This document shows positions 15,753-24,220 of a DNA stretch of 64,000 bases, in pieces (within the stretch, counting starts at the first letter, position 1; each line of letters opens with the position of its first letter). The stretch is from assembly GCF_036038375.1 (NCBI RefSeq), contig NZ_CP107935.1, positions 2,604,001 through 2,668,000 of the forward strand. The letters are read 5' to 3'. This DNA is from Streptomyces sp. NBC_00414 (GTDB taxonomy: Bacteria; Actinomycetota; Actinomycetes; Streptomycetales; Streptomycetaceae). Under the pieces are notes generated by a model. The model was not told the origin of the DNA. It ran no database searches and saw nothing but the letters and a program-made list of their open reading frames with translations. The translations under genes and the position numbers were made by a program.

Positions 15753-16493
15753 ATGCCGGATCCGGTACTCCTCGTCATCGCCCACGGCAGCCGCGACCCG
15801 CGTCATGCCGCGACCGTGCACGCCCTGGTACGCCAGGTGCGGGCGCGGCGGCCCGGGGTGCGCGTGGAGACCGGCTTCCTGGAGTTCAACGTCCCCTCCG
15901 TCCCGGGCGTCCTGGAGTCGCTGGCGGCGGAGGGTGTACGCGACGTCGTGGCCCTCCCCCTCCTCCTGAACCGCGCCTTCCACGCGAAGGCGGACATCCC
16001 GGCGGTGCTGAGCCAGGCACCGGCCCGGCTGCGGATCCGGCAGGCCGAGGTGCTCGGCCCGTCACCGCTGCTGACGACCGCGCTCGAACGGCGGCTGTAC
16101 GAGGCGGGGTTGTCGCCCGCCGACAAGTCCTCGACCGGGGTCGTACTGGCCTCGGCGGGGTCCAGGGACCCGGAGGCGATCGCGGTGATCGCAGAAATCG
16201 CGCGGGAGTGGCGGCGGGCCGGCTGGTGCGCCGTGCGGCCCGCGTTCGCCTCCGCGTCGCTTCCTCGCACGGAGGATGTGGTGCGGGCGTTGCGGGCGGC
16301 GGGGTGTGCGCGGGTGGCTGTGGCGCCGTACGTTCTCGCGCCCGGGCGGCTGCCCGACCGGATCGCTCGGGGGGCGGCCGACGCGGATGTCCTGGCGGAC
16401 GTGCTGGGCCCCGCACCGGAGGTGGCCAGCTTGCTGCTGGCCCGCTATGACGAGTCCCGGTTCTCGCCCCGTCTGACCGCGGTCGGCGCCTGA
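15753..16493 (+). CDS. Sirohydrochlorin chelatase (CbiX family)
   Basis: The 246-residue protein contains two CbiX-like half domains. The first begins LLVIAHGSRDPRH and holds the metal-binding and catalytic His. The second begins VVLASAGSRDPEA, where the His is replaced. Enzymes of this family insert Fe2+ or Co2+ into sirohydrochlorin, giving siroheme or a cobalamin precursor. Its place at the end of the sulfur operon, 16 bases after the permease, suggests that it supplies siroheme to the sulfite reductase encoded at the head of the operon. The metal used is inferred from context. Confidence 0.82.
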   Translation: MPDPVLLVIAHGSRDPRHAATVHALVRQVRARRPGVRVETGFLEFNVPSVPGVLESLAAEGVRDVVALPLLLNRAFHAKADIPAVLSQAPARLRIRQAEVLGPSPLLTTALERRLYEAGLSPADKSSTGVVLASAGSRDPEAIAVIAEIAREWRRAGWCAVRPAFASASLPRTEDVVRALRAAGCARVAVAPYVLAPGRLPDRIARGAADADVLADVLGPAPEVASLLLARYDESRFSPRLTAVGA

Positions 16494-16503
16494 CCCCTTC
16501 TCC

Positions 16504-16692
16504 TCGCCCCCGCCGCCCCTACCCTTCCCGTCACTGCATGGGGGCTCCGCCCCCTCGCCCCCGAGATCGCGCTGCGCGCTCGTCCTCAAACGCCGGACGG
16601 GCTGGTGGTTAGCCCGTCCGTCGTTTGAGGACCGGGGGTTCGGGGGCTGGCCCCCGAGGCAGGTACGGGAAGGGTAGGGGCGGCGGGGGCGA
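16504..16692. repeat. Long palindromic intergenic repeat, family A copy 1
   Basis: A 189-base imperfect palindrome. The outer arms are TCGCCCCCGCCGCCCC at 16504-16519 and its exact complement at 16677-16692. The central stem is 16582-16603 with 16611-16632 (22 pairs, one mismatch, 7-base loop). It lies between the convergent cbiX and panE genes and probably acts as a two-way terminator. Related copies are at 54022-54214 and 55913-56075. Confidence 0.85.
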
Positions 16693-16699
16693 GGAAAGG

Positions 16700-17719
16700 T
16701 CACCCCGCGGACGCAGCCGCCTCGTCGGCCAGCCTGGCCAGCTCGGCCACCCGCATCGACCCCGCCCCCCGCCCCTCCCGCGCGAAGCCGTTCGCAAGCC
16801 GCTGCAGCAAGTCGTTGAGCGGGGTCGACACCCCGTGCAGCCGCCCCAGCAAGCCGATCTCCCCGTTGAGATAGTCCGCCTCGATCGTGCCCGTCCCCCG
16901 GCTCAGCGACTGCCACGACGACCCCCCACCACGCCCCGGCCCGCCGTCGAGCGGCACCAGTCGCATCTTGTCGGCCCGGGCCTCCTTCTGCTCCTCCTCC
17001 GAGGCGTACGGAATCCCCGCGGCGACGAGCACCGCCTCCCCCTCGGCACGTACCCGGCCCTGCAGCGCGACAGCCTCCTCGCTGTCGACGACCCCGCTGA
17101 CCGCCTCGATCGCGTTGGCGAGGTTCGCGAGCAGCTTGGCGTACTGCCAGCGCGCCACATCGGCCACGACCGGCGCCTCGAAGCGGGAGGCGGACAGGTC
17201 GGCGGCGACGGCCCGCACGGTGTCGTCCGTCCCGTGCGGGAAGCGTCCGAGGTGCAGGATGCCGGTGAGGGGCGCACCGGCCGCCGACACCACTCCCGGC
17301 TCGACGAAGGTGGCGGGCAGCCACACGCACACCCCGTACACGCGGCGGAAGCGGCGCAGCGCGAGCCGCTGGCTCTCCACCCCGTTCTGCGCGCAGAACA
17401 GCGGCAGCCGCTCGGCCGCCGTACCGCCGCCCGCCACGGGCGCGGGCCCCCACGCCTCCAGCGCCGCCACGCTGTCCTGTGTCTTGACGGCGAGCACGAG
17501 GACGTCGTCCGCACGCAGTTCGCCCAGGGCTCCCGGTCCGTCGGCCGTGGGCAGCCGGTGGGTGCTCGGCCCGTCGGGCGTCACGAGTCGCAGTCCCCGC
17601 TCGCGCAACGCCTCGTGGTGCGCGCCGCGCGCGACGAGCACCACGTCGTGTCCCGACCCGGCGAGGCGTCCGCCGATGGCCCCGCCCACAGCCCCTGCTC
17701 CGATGATGATGTAGCGCAT
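16700..17719 (-). CDS. 2-dehydropantoate 2-reductase family protein
   Basis: The 339-residue protein has an N-terminal NAD(P) Rossmann motif GAGAVGGAIGGRLAGSGHDV and the ApbA/PanE C-terminal helical domain (ARWQYAKLLANLANAIEAV, with the catalytic Lys expected in the YAKLLANL segment). PanE reduces ketopantoate to pantoate in coenzyme A synthesis. It is somewhat longer than E. coli PanE (303 residues), and Streptomyces carries several paralogues, so the exact substrate is uncertain. It starts at ATG 17719 and is transcribed toward the convergent family A palindrome. Confidence 0.8.
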   Translation of the reverse strand: MRYIIIGAGAVGGAIGGRLAGSGHDVVLVARGAHHEALRERGLRLVTPDGPSTHRLPTADGPGALGELRADDVLVLAVKTQDSVAALEAWGPAPVAGGGTAAERLPLFCAQNGVESQRLALRRFRRVYGVCVWLPATFVEPGVVSAAGAPLTGILHLGRFPHGTDDTVRAVAADLSASRFEAPVVADVARWQYAKLLANLANAIEAVSGVVDSEEAVALQGRVRAEGEAVLVAAGIPYASEEEQKEARADKMRLVPLDGGPGRGGGSSWQSLSRGTGTIEADYLNGEIGLLGRLHGVSTPLNDLLQRLANGFAREGRGAGSMRVAELARLADEAAASAG

Positions 17720-17753
17720 GCGTCCGAGCCTGCCACAGCCGCGTTCACACCCC

Positions 17754-18185
17754 TCAGGGGGCCGCCCCGGGGTCGAAGGGCGTCCCCTGGTGGAAGTACA
17801 TGAGCCATTCCTCCCCGGCCGGCTCCTCCGACCTCCGCCACAGTGAACTGCGGTGCACGTGGCGGCCGTCGTTCTCCGTGTCGAAGGTGAGGTGGACGAG
17901 GTCCGGTGCGAGGCGGACGCCTGTCATCCGGGAGGTGACCACAGGAGCCGCCTCGGGTTCGGCCGTCGTGGTCGTCGTGGGCGTCGCGGCCAGCGCGTCG
18001 ATGATCGCGGCGCGGTCCCAGTGCCGGCCGGAGGCGCCGAACTCGTGGAACTCGGGGTGCAGCAGCGCGCCGACGAGTTCGGGCGAACGGCGGACCTCCG
18101 GGTCCAGGAGCCGCAACTCGCCCTCGACGGCCGCCTGGACGGCCTCCCGCGAGGTCACCCCGGCAGCGGTGTCGCGCTCAGACAC
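17754..18185 (-). CDS. DUF4440 / NTF2-like protein
   Basis: The product is a 143-residue soluble protein with the NTF2-like fold pattern of DUF4440: AVEGELRLLDPEVRRSPELV, then LHPEFHEFGASGRHWDR, then a C-terminal strand pair with WLMYFHQGTPF. Such proteins are cone-shaped barrels with a binding or enzymatic pocket, and no reaction can be assigned. The GTG start at 18185 overlaps the end of the upstream DUF1697 gene by eight bases, so the two are co-translated. A run of Thr codons (about residues 70-75) lies in a loop. Confidence 0.75.
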   Translation of the reverse strand: MSERDTAAGVTSREAVQAAVEGELRLLDPEVRRSPELVGALLHPEFHEFGASGRHWDRAAIIDALAATPTTTTTAEPEAAPVVTSRMTGVRLAPDLVHLTFDTENDGRHVHRSSLWRRSEEPAGEEWLMYFHQGTPFDPGAAP

Positions 18186-18741
18186 CGGTCAGCTCCACGA
18201 GCTTGACGACCGTGTTCCAGTTGCGCGTGGTGGCGACGACACCCTTCGTCACCCGGGGTTTCGCGAGGCTCTCCGCCAGCTTGGAGCGGCCGAGGCCGTC
18301 GGGGGCGTACAGGTACAGCACACGGTCGCCGAGGCGGAACTCCTCGGGGAGGAAAGCCTGTTGGTCGACCGACTCGAAACGTTCGGGGCCGACCGGCGCC
18401 GAGAAGTACGTGGCGTGCAACTGCTTGGCCTCCAGCTCCGCGGCCGGGAACGGGCAGGCGTCGAGGACGGCCCGTAGATAGGCGTGGTCGCGCACCAGTA
18501 CGTCGACCGTGAACCCGAAGTGCTCGGCGAGGGCCCCCGACAGCTCCTCGGCGAGGGAGTCCTCGTCGCCGTGGTCGCTGGAGAAGACGGCGTTCCCGCT
18601 CTGCAGATACGTACGTACGCCGCCGTGCCCGAGGCCCTCCAGGAGGGTGCGCAGCTCGGCCATCGGCACCTTCCGGCTGCCGCCCACATTGATCCCGCGC
18701 AGCATCGCCGCGTACGTCGTCGTCCCCACAGCCGTCCCCAC
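18178..18741 (-). CDS. DUF1697 domain-containing protein
   Basis: The 187-residue protein matches DUF1697 over its whole length. Typical strings are AAMLRGINVGGSRKVPMAEL, TYLQSGNAVFSS and the C-terminal TKGVVATTRNWNTVVKL. The family is widespread and its function is not established. The start is GTG 18741, with an in-frame GTG at 18729 as an alternative. It is the first gene of a two-gene unit with the DUF4440 protein and is divergent from the MMPL gene. Confidence 0.82.
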   Translation of the reverse strand: MGTAVGTTTYAAMLRGINVGGSRKVPMAELRTLLEGLGHGGVRTYLQSGNAVFSSDHGDEDSLAEELSGALAEHFGFTVDVLVRDHAYLRAVLDACPFPAAELEAKQLHATYFSAPVGPERFESVDQQAFLPEEFRLGDRVLYLYAPDGLGRSKLAESLAKPRVTKGVVATTRNWNTVVKLVELTGV

Positions 18742-18784
18742 AATCGTCCCCCGCCGTTGCGCCCAGTTGTCCGCACACCATAAA

Positions 18785-18823
18785 GCGGCCGTCGTGCCCC
18801 GTGGGGGTGGGCACGACGGCCGC
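18785..18823. terminator. Perfect 15-bp hairpin upstream of the DUF1697 gene
   Basis: GCGGCCGTCGTGCCC at 18785-18799 pairs perfectly with GGGCACGACGGCCGC at 18809-18823 around a 9-base loop. By shape it is a terminator, yet it sits between divergent genes. It may insulate the DUF1697 gene or end an unseen minus-strand transcript from the gap to its right. Confidence 0.5.
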
Positions 18824-19179
18824 CCGGTACCGGCCGTGCCGGCACCTCAGGTTACCGACCGGTCGGCACGATCCACCCTCCGATCGCCGCACTCGATTCA
18901 ACACCTCCACATCGCCGTGACTTCTTCGACAAGGCTTCGCGACACCGAACGGGATCCGCCGCGACAGACCGGACACCCTGGCTCCGACCCCCGAGGAGCG
19001 CCTTTACATGTAAGGGGCTCTCATCCTCCTCAGTGCTGAGGTCGCGGGGTCCGAGGGGAGGATTTCCACGCGCCGGACTTCACCGAATAGCACGAGGAGA
19101 GGCTCTTATCCGCGCCATACCTTCATAACGGAAGGTGTCGGCAGGGGGTCGACATCCAGGACGAGGGGGCAAGCCCGTC
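18824..19179. other. Gene-free stretch with a small palindrome
   Basis: I see no credible coding frame or RNA gene here. The perfect 10-base palindrome TTACATGTAA at 19004-19013 is conspicuously AT-rich for this genome and lies 167 bases before the MMPL start, so it could be an operator. CTCAG-TG-CTGAG at 19029-19040 is a second small dyad. Confidence 0.4.
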
Positions 19180-21456
19180 ATGGGGAAGCGAGACACGCGG
19201 GTACGGGGCATAGCGGCCCGGGCCGGTGGCTGGAGCGCCCGGCACCGCTGGGCGGCCGTCGGGATCTGGGTGCTGTTCGTCGTTCTGGCGATGGGGCTCG
19301 GCTCGGCGGCGGGCACGGTCGAGCTCAAGGACAGCGAACAGCTCGGGGGCGAGACGGGCCGGGCCGCGGCCATCGCGGAGCAGGCGGGGATCGACGAGCC
19401 GGCCGGGGAGACCGTGCTCCTGCAGGGCAAGGACGCGGGGCTCAAGGCGACGGACAGCGAGTTCCGTGCCGCCGTCGCCGCCGTGATCAAGGCGGTCGAG
19501 GGCACCGGCAAGGTGACCGACGTGACCTCGCCGTACGACACGAAGACGATCTCGAAGGACGGGCGCAGCGCGCTGGTCCAGTTCGACATGCGCGGCGAGG
19601 CGGACACGGCGGGCGAGCGGGTGGAGCCCGTGCTGAAGGCCGTCGAGGAGGTCCAGAAGGACCATGAGGCGTTGCGGATCGAGGAGATCGGCGGCGCCAG
19701 CATGAACAAGACGTTCGACGACGCGTTCGGCGACGACTTCCAGCAGGCCGAGTTCTCCGCCGTGCCGGTGGCCCTGGGCATCCTGCTGGTCGCGTTCGGC
19801 GCGTTGGTGGCGGCGCTGGTGCCGGTCCTGCTCGCGATCACCGCGATCATGGCCACGATGGGTCTGATGATGATCGTCAGTCACATCCAGCCGATGGACG
19901 ACACCTCCAGCTCCGTGATGCTGCTCGTCGGGCTCGCGGTCGGCGTCGACTACTGCCTGTTCTATCTGCGGCGCGAGCGTGAGGAACGCGCGGCGGGCCG
20001 GGACCCCGAGACCGCGCTGCGGATCGCCGCGGCGACCAGCGGCCGGGCCATCATCGTCTCCGGCGTCACGGTGTGCGTGGCGATGGCGGGCATGCTGTTC
20101 ACCGGGATCGCCACCTTCAAGGCGATGGGACTCGCCTCGCTGATGGTCGTGGCGGTCGCCATGGTCGGCTCGGTGACAGTGCTGCCCGCGGTTCTCTCGC
20201 TGCTCGGCAAGCGGGTCGAGAAGGGGCGCATCCCGTTCCTGCACCCGGACAAGCGCCGCAAGACCAACGGCGCGTCCGGCAACGGCGGTTCGGGCAACGA
20301 CAGCCGCTTCTGGACGAGCGTGCTGCGCGTGGTGCTGGCCAGGCCCGCGATCTCGCTGGTCGTCGCGGCGGGAGCGCTGCTGGCCATCGCGGCTCCCGCG
20401 CTGGGCATGAAGACCCAGAACCTCACGCTGGACCAGGAGTTCGGCGACTCGCTGCCGATCGTGGCGACGTACGAGCGGGTGAACGCGGCCTTCCCGGGTG
20501 GTTCCGACCCGGCCGAGGTGGTCGTCAAGGCCGACGACATCAACTCCGCCGAGGTGAAGTCCGCGCTCGCCGACTTCCGCGAGCAGGCGGTCAGTTCGGG
20601 TGCCTCACGCGGCCCGGTCGACGTCAAGGTGCACGACGCGCAGAACATCGCCTTCGTGTACGTACCGCTGGTGGGCGGCTCGAACCTCGACAAGGCCGAG
20701 AAGAGCCTGGAGATCATCCGGGACGAGGTCCGTCCCGCGACGCTCGGCAAGGTCGACGGGGTCGAGGCCCCGGTGTCCGGTCAGGTGGCGGGTTCGAAGG
20801 ACTTCAACGACCAGCTCGTCAGCGCGGTGGCCCCGGTCTTCGCCTTCGTCGTGATCTTCGCCTTCCTGCTGATGCTCCTGTCCTTCCGCTCGCTGACGAT
20901 CGCGGTCACCTCGATCATCCTCAACCTCCTGTCGGTCGGAGCGGCGTACGGCATCCTCGTCGCCGTCTTCCAGCACGGCTGGGGCGCGTCGCTGGTGGGC
21001 GCCGAGGGGGTGGGCGCGATCATCACCTGGCTGCCGCTGTTCCTCTTCGTGATCCTCTTCGGGCTCTCGATGGACTACCACGTGTTCGTGGTCTCGCGGA
21101 TCCGTGAGGCGCGGCTGCGGGGGCTGACGACCCGGGACGCCATCCAGCACGGGGTCGTCACGACGGCCGGTGTCATCACCAGCGCCGCCGTCATCATGGT
21201 CGCCGTCTTCGCGATCTTCGGCACGCTGTCCATGCAGTCCATGAAGCAGATGGGTGTGGGCCTCGCGGCGGCGGTCCTGATCGACGCGACGATCATCCGC
21301 GGTGTGCTGCTGCCGGCGGTCATGGCCCTGCTCGGCGAACGCAACTGGTACTTCCCGAAGTGGCTGCACCGCCTGCCGGACCTCAGCCACGACGAGTCGG
21401 TCGAGGAGCCGTCGCCGTCGCCCCCGGCGGTCGAGGGTGAGAGGGTCCACGTCTGA
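19180..21456 (+). CDS. MMPL family RND transporter
   Basis: The 758-residue protein has the two-repeat RND layout. The first half comprises one N-terminal helix (WAAVGIWVLFVVLAMGLG), an extracytoplasmic domain and a helix bundle; the second half repeats this. The paired motifs VGVDYCLFYLRREREE and LSMDYHVFVVSRIREA hold the Asp-Tyr pairs that carry protons in MmpL transporters. Family members export lipids, pigments or drugs by proton antiport. ATG 19180 was chosen with AGGGGG about ten bases upstream; an in-frame start at 19135 has no better signal. The substrate is not indicated by the neighbours. Confidence 0.88.
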   Translation: MGKRDTRVRGIAARAGGWSARHRWAAVGIWVLFVVLAMGLGSAAGTVELKDSEQLGGETGRAAAIAEQAGIDEPAGETVLLQGKDAGLKATDSEFRAAVAAVIKAVEGTGKVTDVTSPYDTKTISKDGRSALVQFDMRGEADTAGERVEPVLKAVEEVQKDHEALRIEEIGGASMNKTFDDAFGDDFQQAEFSAVPVALGILLVAFGALVAALVPVLLAITAIMATMGLMMIVSHIQPMDDTSSSVMLLVGLAVGVDYCLFYLRREREERAAGRDPETALRIAAATSGRAIIVSGVTVCVAMAGMLFTGIATFKAMGLASLMVVAVAMVGSVTVLPAVLSLLGKRVEKGRIPFLHPDKRRKTNGASGNGGSGNDSRFWTSVLRVVLARPAISLVVAAGALLAIAAPALGMKTQNLTLDQEFGDSLPIVATYERVNAAFPGGSDPAEVVVKADDINSAEVKSALADFREQAVSSGASRGPVDVKVHDAQNIAFVYVPLVGGSNLDKAEKSLEIIRDEVRPATLGKVDGVEAPVSGQVAGSKDFNDQLVSAVAPVFAFVVIFAFLLMLLSFRSLTIAVTSIILNLLSVGAAYGILVAVFQHGWGASLVGAEGVGAIITWLPLFLFVILFGLSMDYHVFVVSRIREARLRGLTTRDAIQHGVVTTAGVITSAAVIMVAVFAIFGTLSMQSMKQMGVGLAAAVLIDATIIRGVLLPAVMALLGERNWYFPKWLHRLPDLSHDESVEEPSPSPPAVEGERVHV

Positions 21457-21505
21457 CCGGCCGACCGACCGACCGACCGGCTGACCGACCGGCTGACCGG
21501 CTGAC
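21457..21505. repeat. Short GACC/GGCTGACC tandem repeats
   Basis: Directly after the MMPL stop the sequence runs through repeated CCGACCGA and CCGGCTGACC units. It is a simple-sequence tract with no coding role visible. Confidence 0.6.
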
Positions 21506-21522
21506 GACTTCAGCACCGACAG

Positions 21523-21566
21523 AACGGCGGAGTGGCCGGGGCGATCGCCCCGGCCACTCCGCCGTT
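21523..21566. terminator. Bidirectional terminator, perfect 44-base palindrome
   Basis: The 44 bases form a perfect dyad centred on GCGATCGC (21541-21548), with arms starting AACGGCGGAGTGGCC. It lies between the convergent MMPL and phosphatidyltransferase genes and should terminate both. Confidence 0.85.
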
Positions 21567-21586
21567 CATTGCCGTCCGCGGTTAGT

Positions 21587-22678
21587 TCAGGCCGCGGTGG
21601 TCACCTCGTCGCGCTCACCGTCGCGCTCGGCATCGCGCACACGGTCGCGCTCGAAGGAGTCGATCGTGCGCGTGAAGTCACGGGTGGAGAGCAGCAGCTT
21701 GTAGATGATGGCGAGCTCGAAGACGAGGAGCAGGGCTCCGGAGACGATGGTCGCCTCGATGACCGAGTCGAACAGCGGGCCCAGGATGAAGACACCCATC
21801 TGGAACTCGATACCGCTCACCAGGTGCGTACGGATGCGGTGGCGCAGGAAGAAGGACCGGGCGCGGAGATACGACGGGAAGCGGTGCCGGAACTCCTGGT
21901 GCAGGTCGATGACCCGGGCCGGGGCCTGCTTCTGCCCCTGCTCGCCCTCCTGCCCCTGTACGGCGTCCTGCTGCAGTTCCTCGGCCGGTCCGTCCAGGTG
22001 GCCCGTCTCCTCCAGCGGGATCTCGGCCGCGGTGCCGGGCAAGGAGCCGGGCGTCGCCGCCGCCTGACGGATGTCCTGCTCGATGTCCGCCTCGGGGTTG
22101 TTGCGCAGCAGGTCTTCCATGAAGGCGAGCTCGGCGGAGTTCTCCGCACGCCGGGCCTCCCGCACCCGCGCCTTGATCTGCTTGCGCATGGTGTGGCGGA
22201 TCTTGAAGATCTCCAGGCCGTTGATGTAGCGCAGCGTGTCGAGGAAGACGACGGCGGCGGCCAGCCAGATGTAGATCGTCTCGCCGGTGCGGTCGTACTG
22301 CCCCGCCATCAGCGCGACCCCGCACACCGCCACCCGGATGCGGTCGAAGACGAAGTCCAGCCAGGCGCCGAAGACCGACCCCTGGCCGGTGAGGCGGGCG
22401 ACCTTCCCGTCCATGCAGTCGAGGATGAAACTCAGGTGGTAGACGAACGCGCCGGCGATCAGCCACCGCCAGTCACCGAACGCGAAGAACGCCGCGGAGA
22501 CCAGGCCGAGCAGGAACGCGCCCCAGGTGATCTGGTTCGGTGTGATCCTCGTGTACTTCGCGGTCAACCGCACCAGCGGGGTGGCGACCGGGTCGACGAG
22601 CAGCACGGTCCACCACGCGTCCCGCTTCTTCTCGGTGATGCGGCGCACCTCTGCGAGGGGCGGTATGTCACGGCGCAT
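21587..22678 (-). CDS. CDP-alcohol phosphatidyltransferase family protein
   Basis: The 363-residue membrane enzyme contains the complete CDP-OH-P signature in FILDCMDGKVARLTGQG followed by SVFGAWLDFVFD (D-G-x2-A-R-x8-G-x3-D-x3-D), about residues 85-115. Enzymes of this family displace CMP from a CDP-alcohol to make phospholipids or related products. A cytoplasmic Gln/Glu-rich insert at about residues 190-260 separates the catalytic half from C-terminal transmembrane helices (GVFILGPLFDSVIEATIVSG), making the protein longer than PgsA-type enzymes. The substrate is unknown. It starts at ATG 22678, and the 281 bases upstream to the next gene hold its promoter; no other signal is evident there. 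Confidence 0.85.
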   Translation of the reverse strand: MRRDIPPLAEVRRITEKKRDAWWTVLLVDPVATPLVRLTAKYTRITPNQITWGAFLLGLVSAAFFAFGDWRWLIAGAFVYHLSFILDCMDGKVARLTGQGSVFGAWLDFVFDRIRVAVCGVALMAGQYDRTGETIYIWLAAAVVFLDTLRYINGLEIFKIRHTMRKQIKARVREARRAENSAELAFMEDLLRNNPEADIEQDIRQAAATPGSLPGTAAEIPLEETGHLDGPAEELQQDAVQGQEGEQGQKQAPARVIDLHQEFRHRFPSYLRARSFFLRHRIRTHLVSGIEFQMGVFILGPLFDSVIEATIVSGALLLVFELAIIYKLLLSTRDFTRTIDSFERDRVRDAERDGERDEVTTAA

Positions 22679-22935
22679 AGGTCAACTTCCCAAAGTTCGT
22701 ATCGAGTTCACCTCACGCTAAGAACCTGTTCGGGAAAAGAACAAGAAGATGCCCGTGCAACCTTCTGCGGGGGTCAGGGGTCGAACTCAGCAACCGGATC
22801 CATGACCCGACAGCAAGGACCCTGCGTTACCTGAGCGTTACCTAATGACCTTCCCGTTATACAAAGTGCGCCATGGCTTCACCAATTCCATGGAACCGTG
22901 ACCCGGGGGAATTCCGAGTTCGCTGACGGTCACCC

Positions 22936-22977
22936 GATCAGGCTTTCCGTGCCCCGTGATCAGGCCTTCTGTGCCCG
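22936..22977. repeat. 22-base tandem near-duplication at the 3' end of the mgt-like gene
   Basis: The segment 22936-22955 and the segment 22958-22977 match at about 16 of 20 positions, with 22-base spacing. The second copy contains the stop codon and last codons of the glycosyltransferase gene, so the 3' end has been locally duplicated. Confidence 0.5.
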
Positions 22978-24183
22978 AGCATGCCCTTCGGGAATTTCTG
23001 CCTCGATCAAATCCGCGGCACGAAGAGTTCCTCCTTCGGCTGCCATCTCCGCCTGGATCACCTTCAGCTTCCGGGCCACTTCCGGGTCGTGGGCGATCGC
23101 GAGAACAGCCTCTCGCAGGGTGTCGGCGGTTGCCTCTTCCATGGGCAGATGTCGGGCCACTCCGAGCGACTGGAGCACGTCCGCGTTACCGAACTGGTCG
23201 ACGGCCTGCGGTACGCAGATCATCGGCGTGGCGGTCGCCATCCCCTCCTGGCTGCCGCCCGCTCCGGCGTGCGTGACGAAGGCGTCGGCCTCCTTGAGGA
23301 TCGCCAACTGCGGGACCCAGTGGTGGACTTCCACGTTGCCCGGCAGCTCGCCGAGTTCGGCCGGGTCGACGTGCTTGCCGATCTGGAGCACCAGGTGCCA
23401 GTCCGGCAGAGCGGCGAACGCCTTCACGCACTCGCGGTAGAAGGCGGGCTGCTTGGTGAAGGAGGATCCCAGGGACACGAGGGCGACCCGCTCGGCACCC
23501 TCGGGCCGCCGCCACTCCCCCTGGGCGGTGCGGTGCCCCTGGCAGGCGCCGACGAACGTGTATACGGACTCGTCGACACGGTCGGCGTTCGGCTGGAGGG
23601 CCTTCGGGATGAGGACCAGGGAACGGTCGGGACGCCCGCCGAACGAATCGGGGTCCAGGTCGACCCCGTTCTCGTCCAGCCAGGCCTGGAATCGGGCGTA
23701 GTACGCCTGCCCGCGCTCGGTCTTCCTCGGCTCCGCCCACATGGGCTCGGCGACCTCCTTCTCGTACCCCTCCCAGGCGACGAGGTTCGGGGAGAGCGAG
23801 ACGGCGGGGACGCCCCAGCGGTGGGCGAGGACGCGGGCCGGGTACGAGGTGATGTCGTGCAGCACCAGGTCCGGCTCGTCGCCCTCGTACGCCTCGATGA
23901 GCTGCGGGAGCGCCTGGACGGCGTCGGCCAGGAAGGGTTCCACGTTGTCCAGGAGCGTGCTCCCCCACGCCGAGGGGTCGTCGTCGGGCGACGGCAGGCT
24001 CGACCTCCACGGTTTCGGCTCGGCGCCGGTCTCCGCGACCTTGTCGGCGAAGACCGGCGGAATCGCGTACGTGACCCGGTGGCCGCGGGCGACGAGCTCC
24101 CGGATCACTTCGAGGCTCGGGTTCACATGGCCGTGGGCGGCGACGGAGAACATGGCGATGTGGGCGGGGCGGGAGGTGGTCAT
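22960..24183 (-). CDS. mgt: Macrolide glycosyltransferase (Mgt/OleD type)
   Basis: The 407-residue GT1-family enzyme inactivates macrolides by attaching glucose from UDP-glucose to the 2'-OH of the desosamine sugar. The N-terminal [20 protein letters not shown] holds the catalytic His (residue 17 or 19). The C-terminal donor-binding motif is [12 protein letters not shown] followed by [13 protein letters not shown]. Length and motifs agree closely with Mgt of S. lividans and OleD of S. antibioticus. It follows the erm-like gene by 37 bases on the same strand, the same partnership as lrm-mgt in S. lividans. A ribosome site AAGG lies about seven bases before ATG 24183. Confidence 0.88.
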   Translation of the reverse strand: MTTSRPAHIAMFSVAAHGHVNPSLEVIRELVARGHRVTYAIPPVFADKVAETGAEPKPWRSSLPSPDDDPSAWGSTLLDNVEPFLADAVQALPQLIEAYEGDEPDLVLHDITSYPARVLAHRWGVPAVSLSPNLVAWEGYEKEVAEPMWAEPRKTERGQAYYARFQAWLDENGVDLDPDSFGGRPDRSLVLIPKALQPNADRVDESVYTFVGACQGHRTAQGEWRRPEGAERVALVSLGSSFTKQPAFYRECVKAFAALPDWHLVLQIGKHVDPAELGELPGNVEVHHWVPQLAILKEADAFVTHAGAGGSQEGMATATPMICVPQAVDQFGNADVLQSLGVARHLPMEEATADTLREAVLAIAHDPEVARKLKVIQAEMAAEGGTLRAADLIEAEIPEGHARAQKA

Positions 24184-24201
24184 GACGCGACCTTAAACGA
24201 G

Positions 24202-24215
24202 ACGAGACGTCTCGT
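24202..24215. promoter_or_regulatory. Perfect 14-base palindrome between erm and mgt
   Basis: ACGAGACGTCTCGT in the 37-base gap is fully symmetric and lies 19 bases before the mgt start. It could be an operator for an internal mgt promoter or a small mRNA hairpin that sets mgt expression. Confidence 0.4.
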
Positions 24216-24220
24216 GCAAG

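Noticed and set aside
18824..19179. Possible tRNA or small RNA gene
   Set aside because: No cloverleaf, T-arm GGTTCRA sequence or CCA end could be found on either strand.
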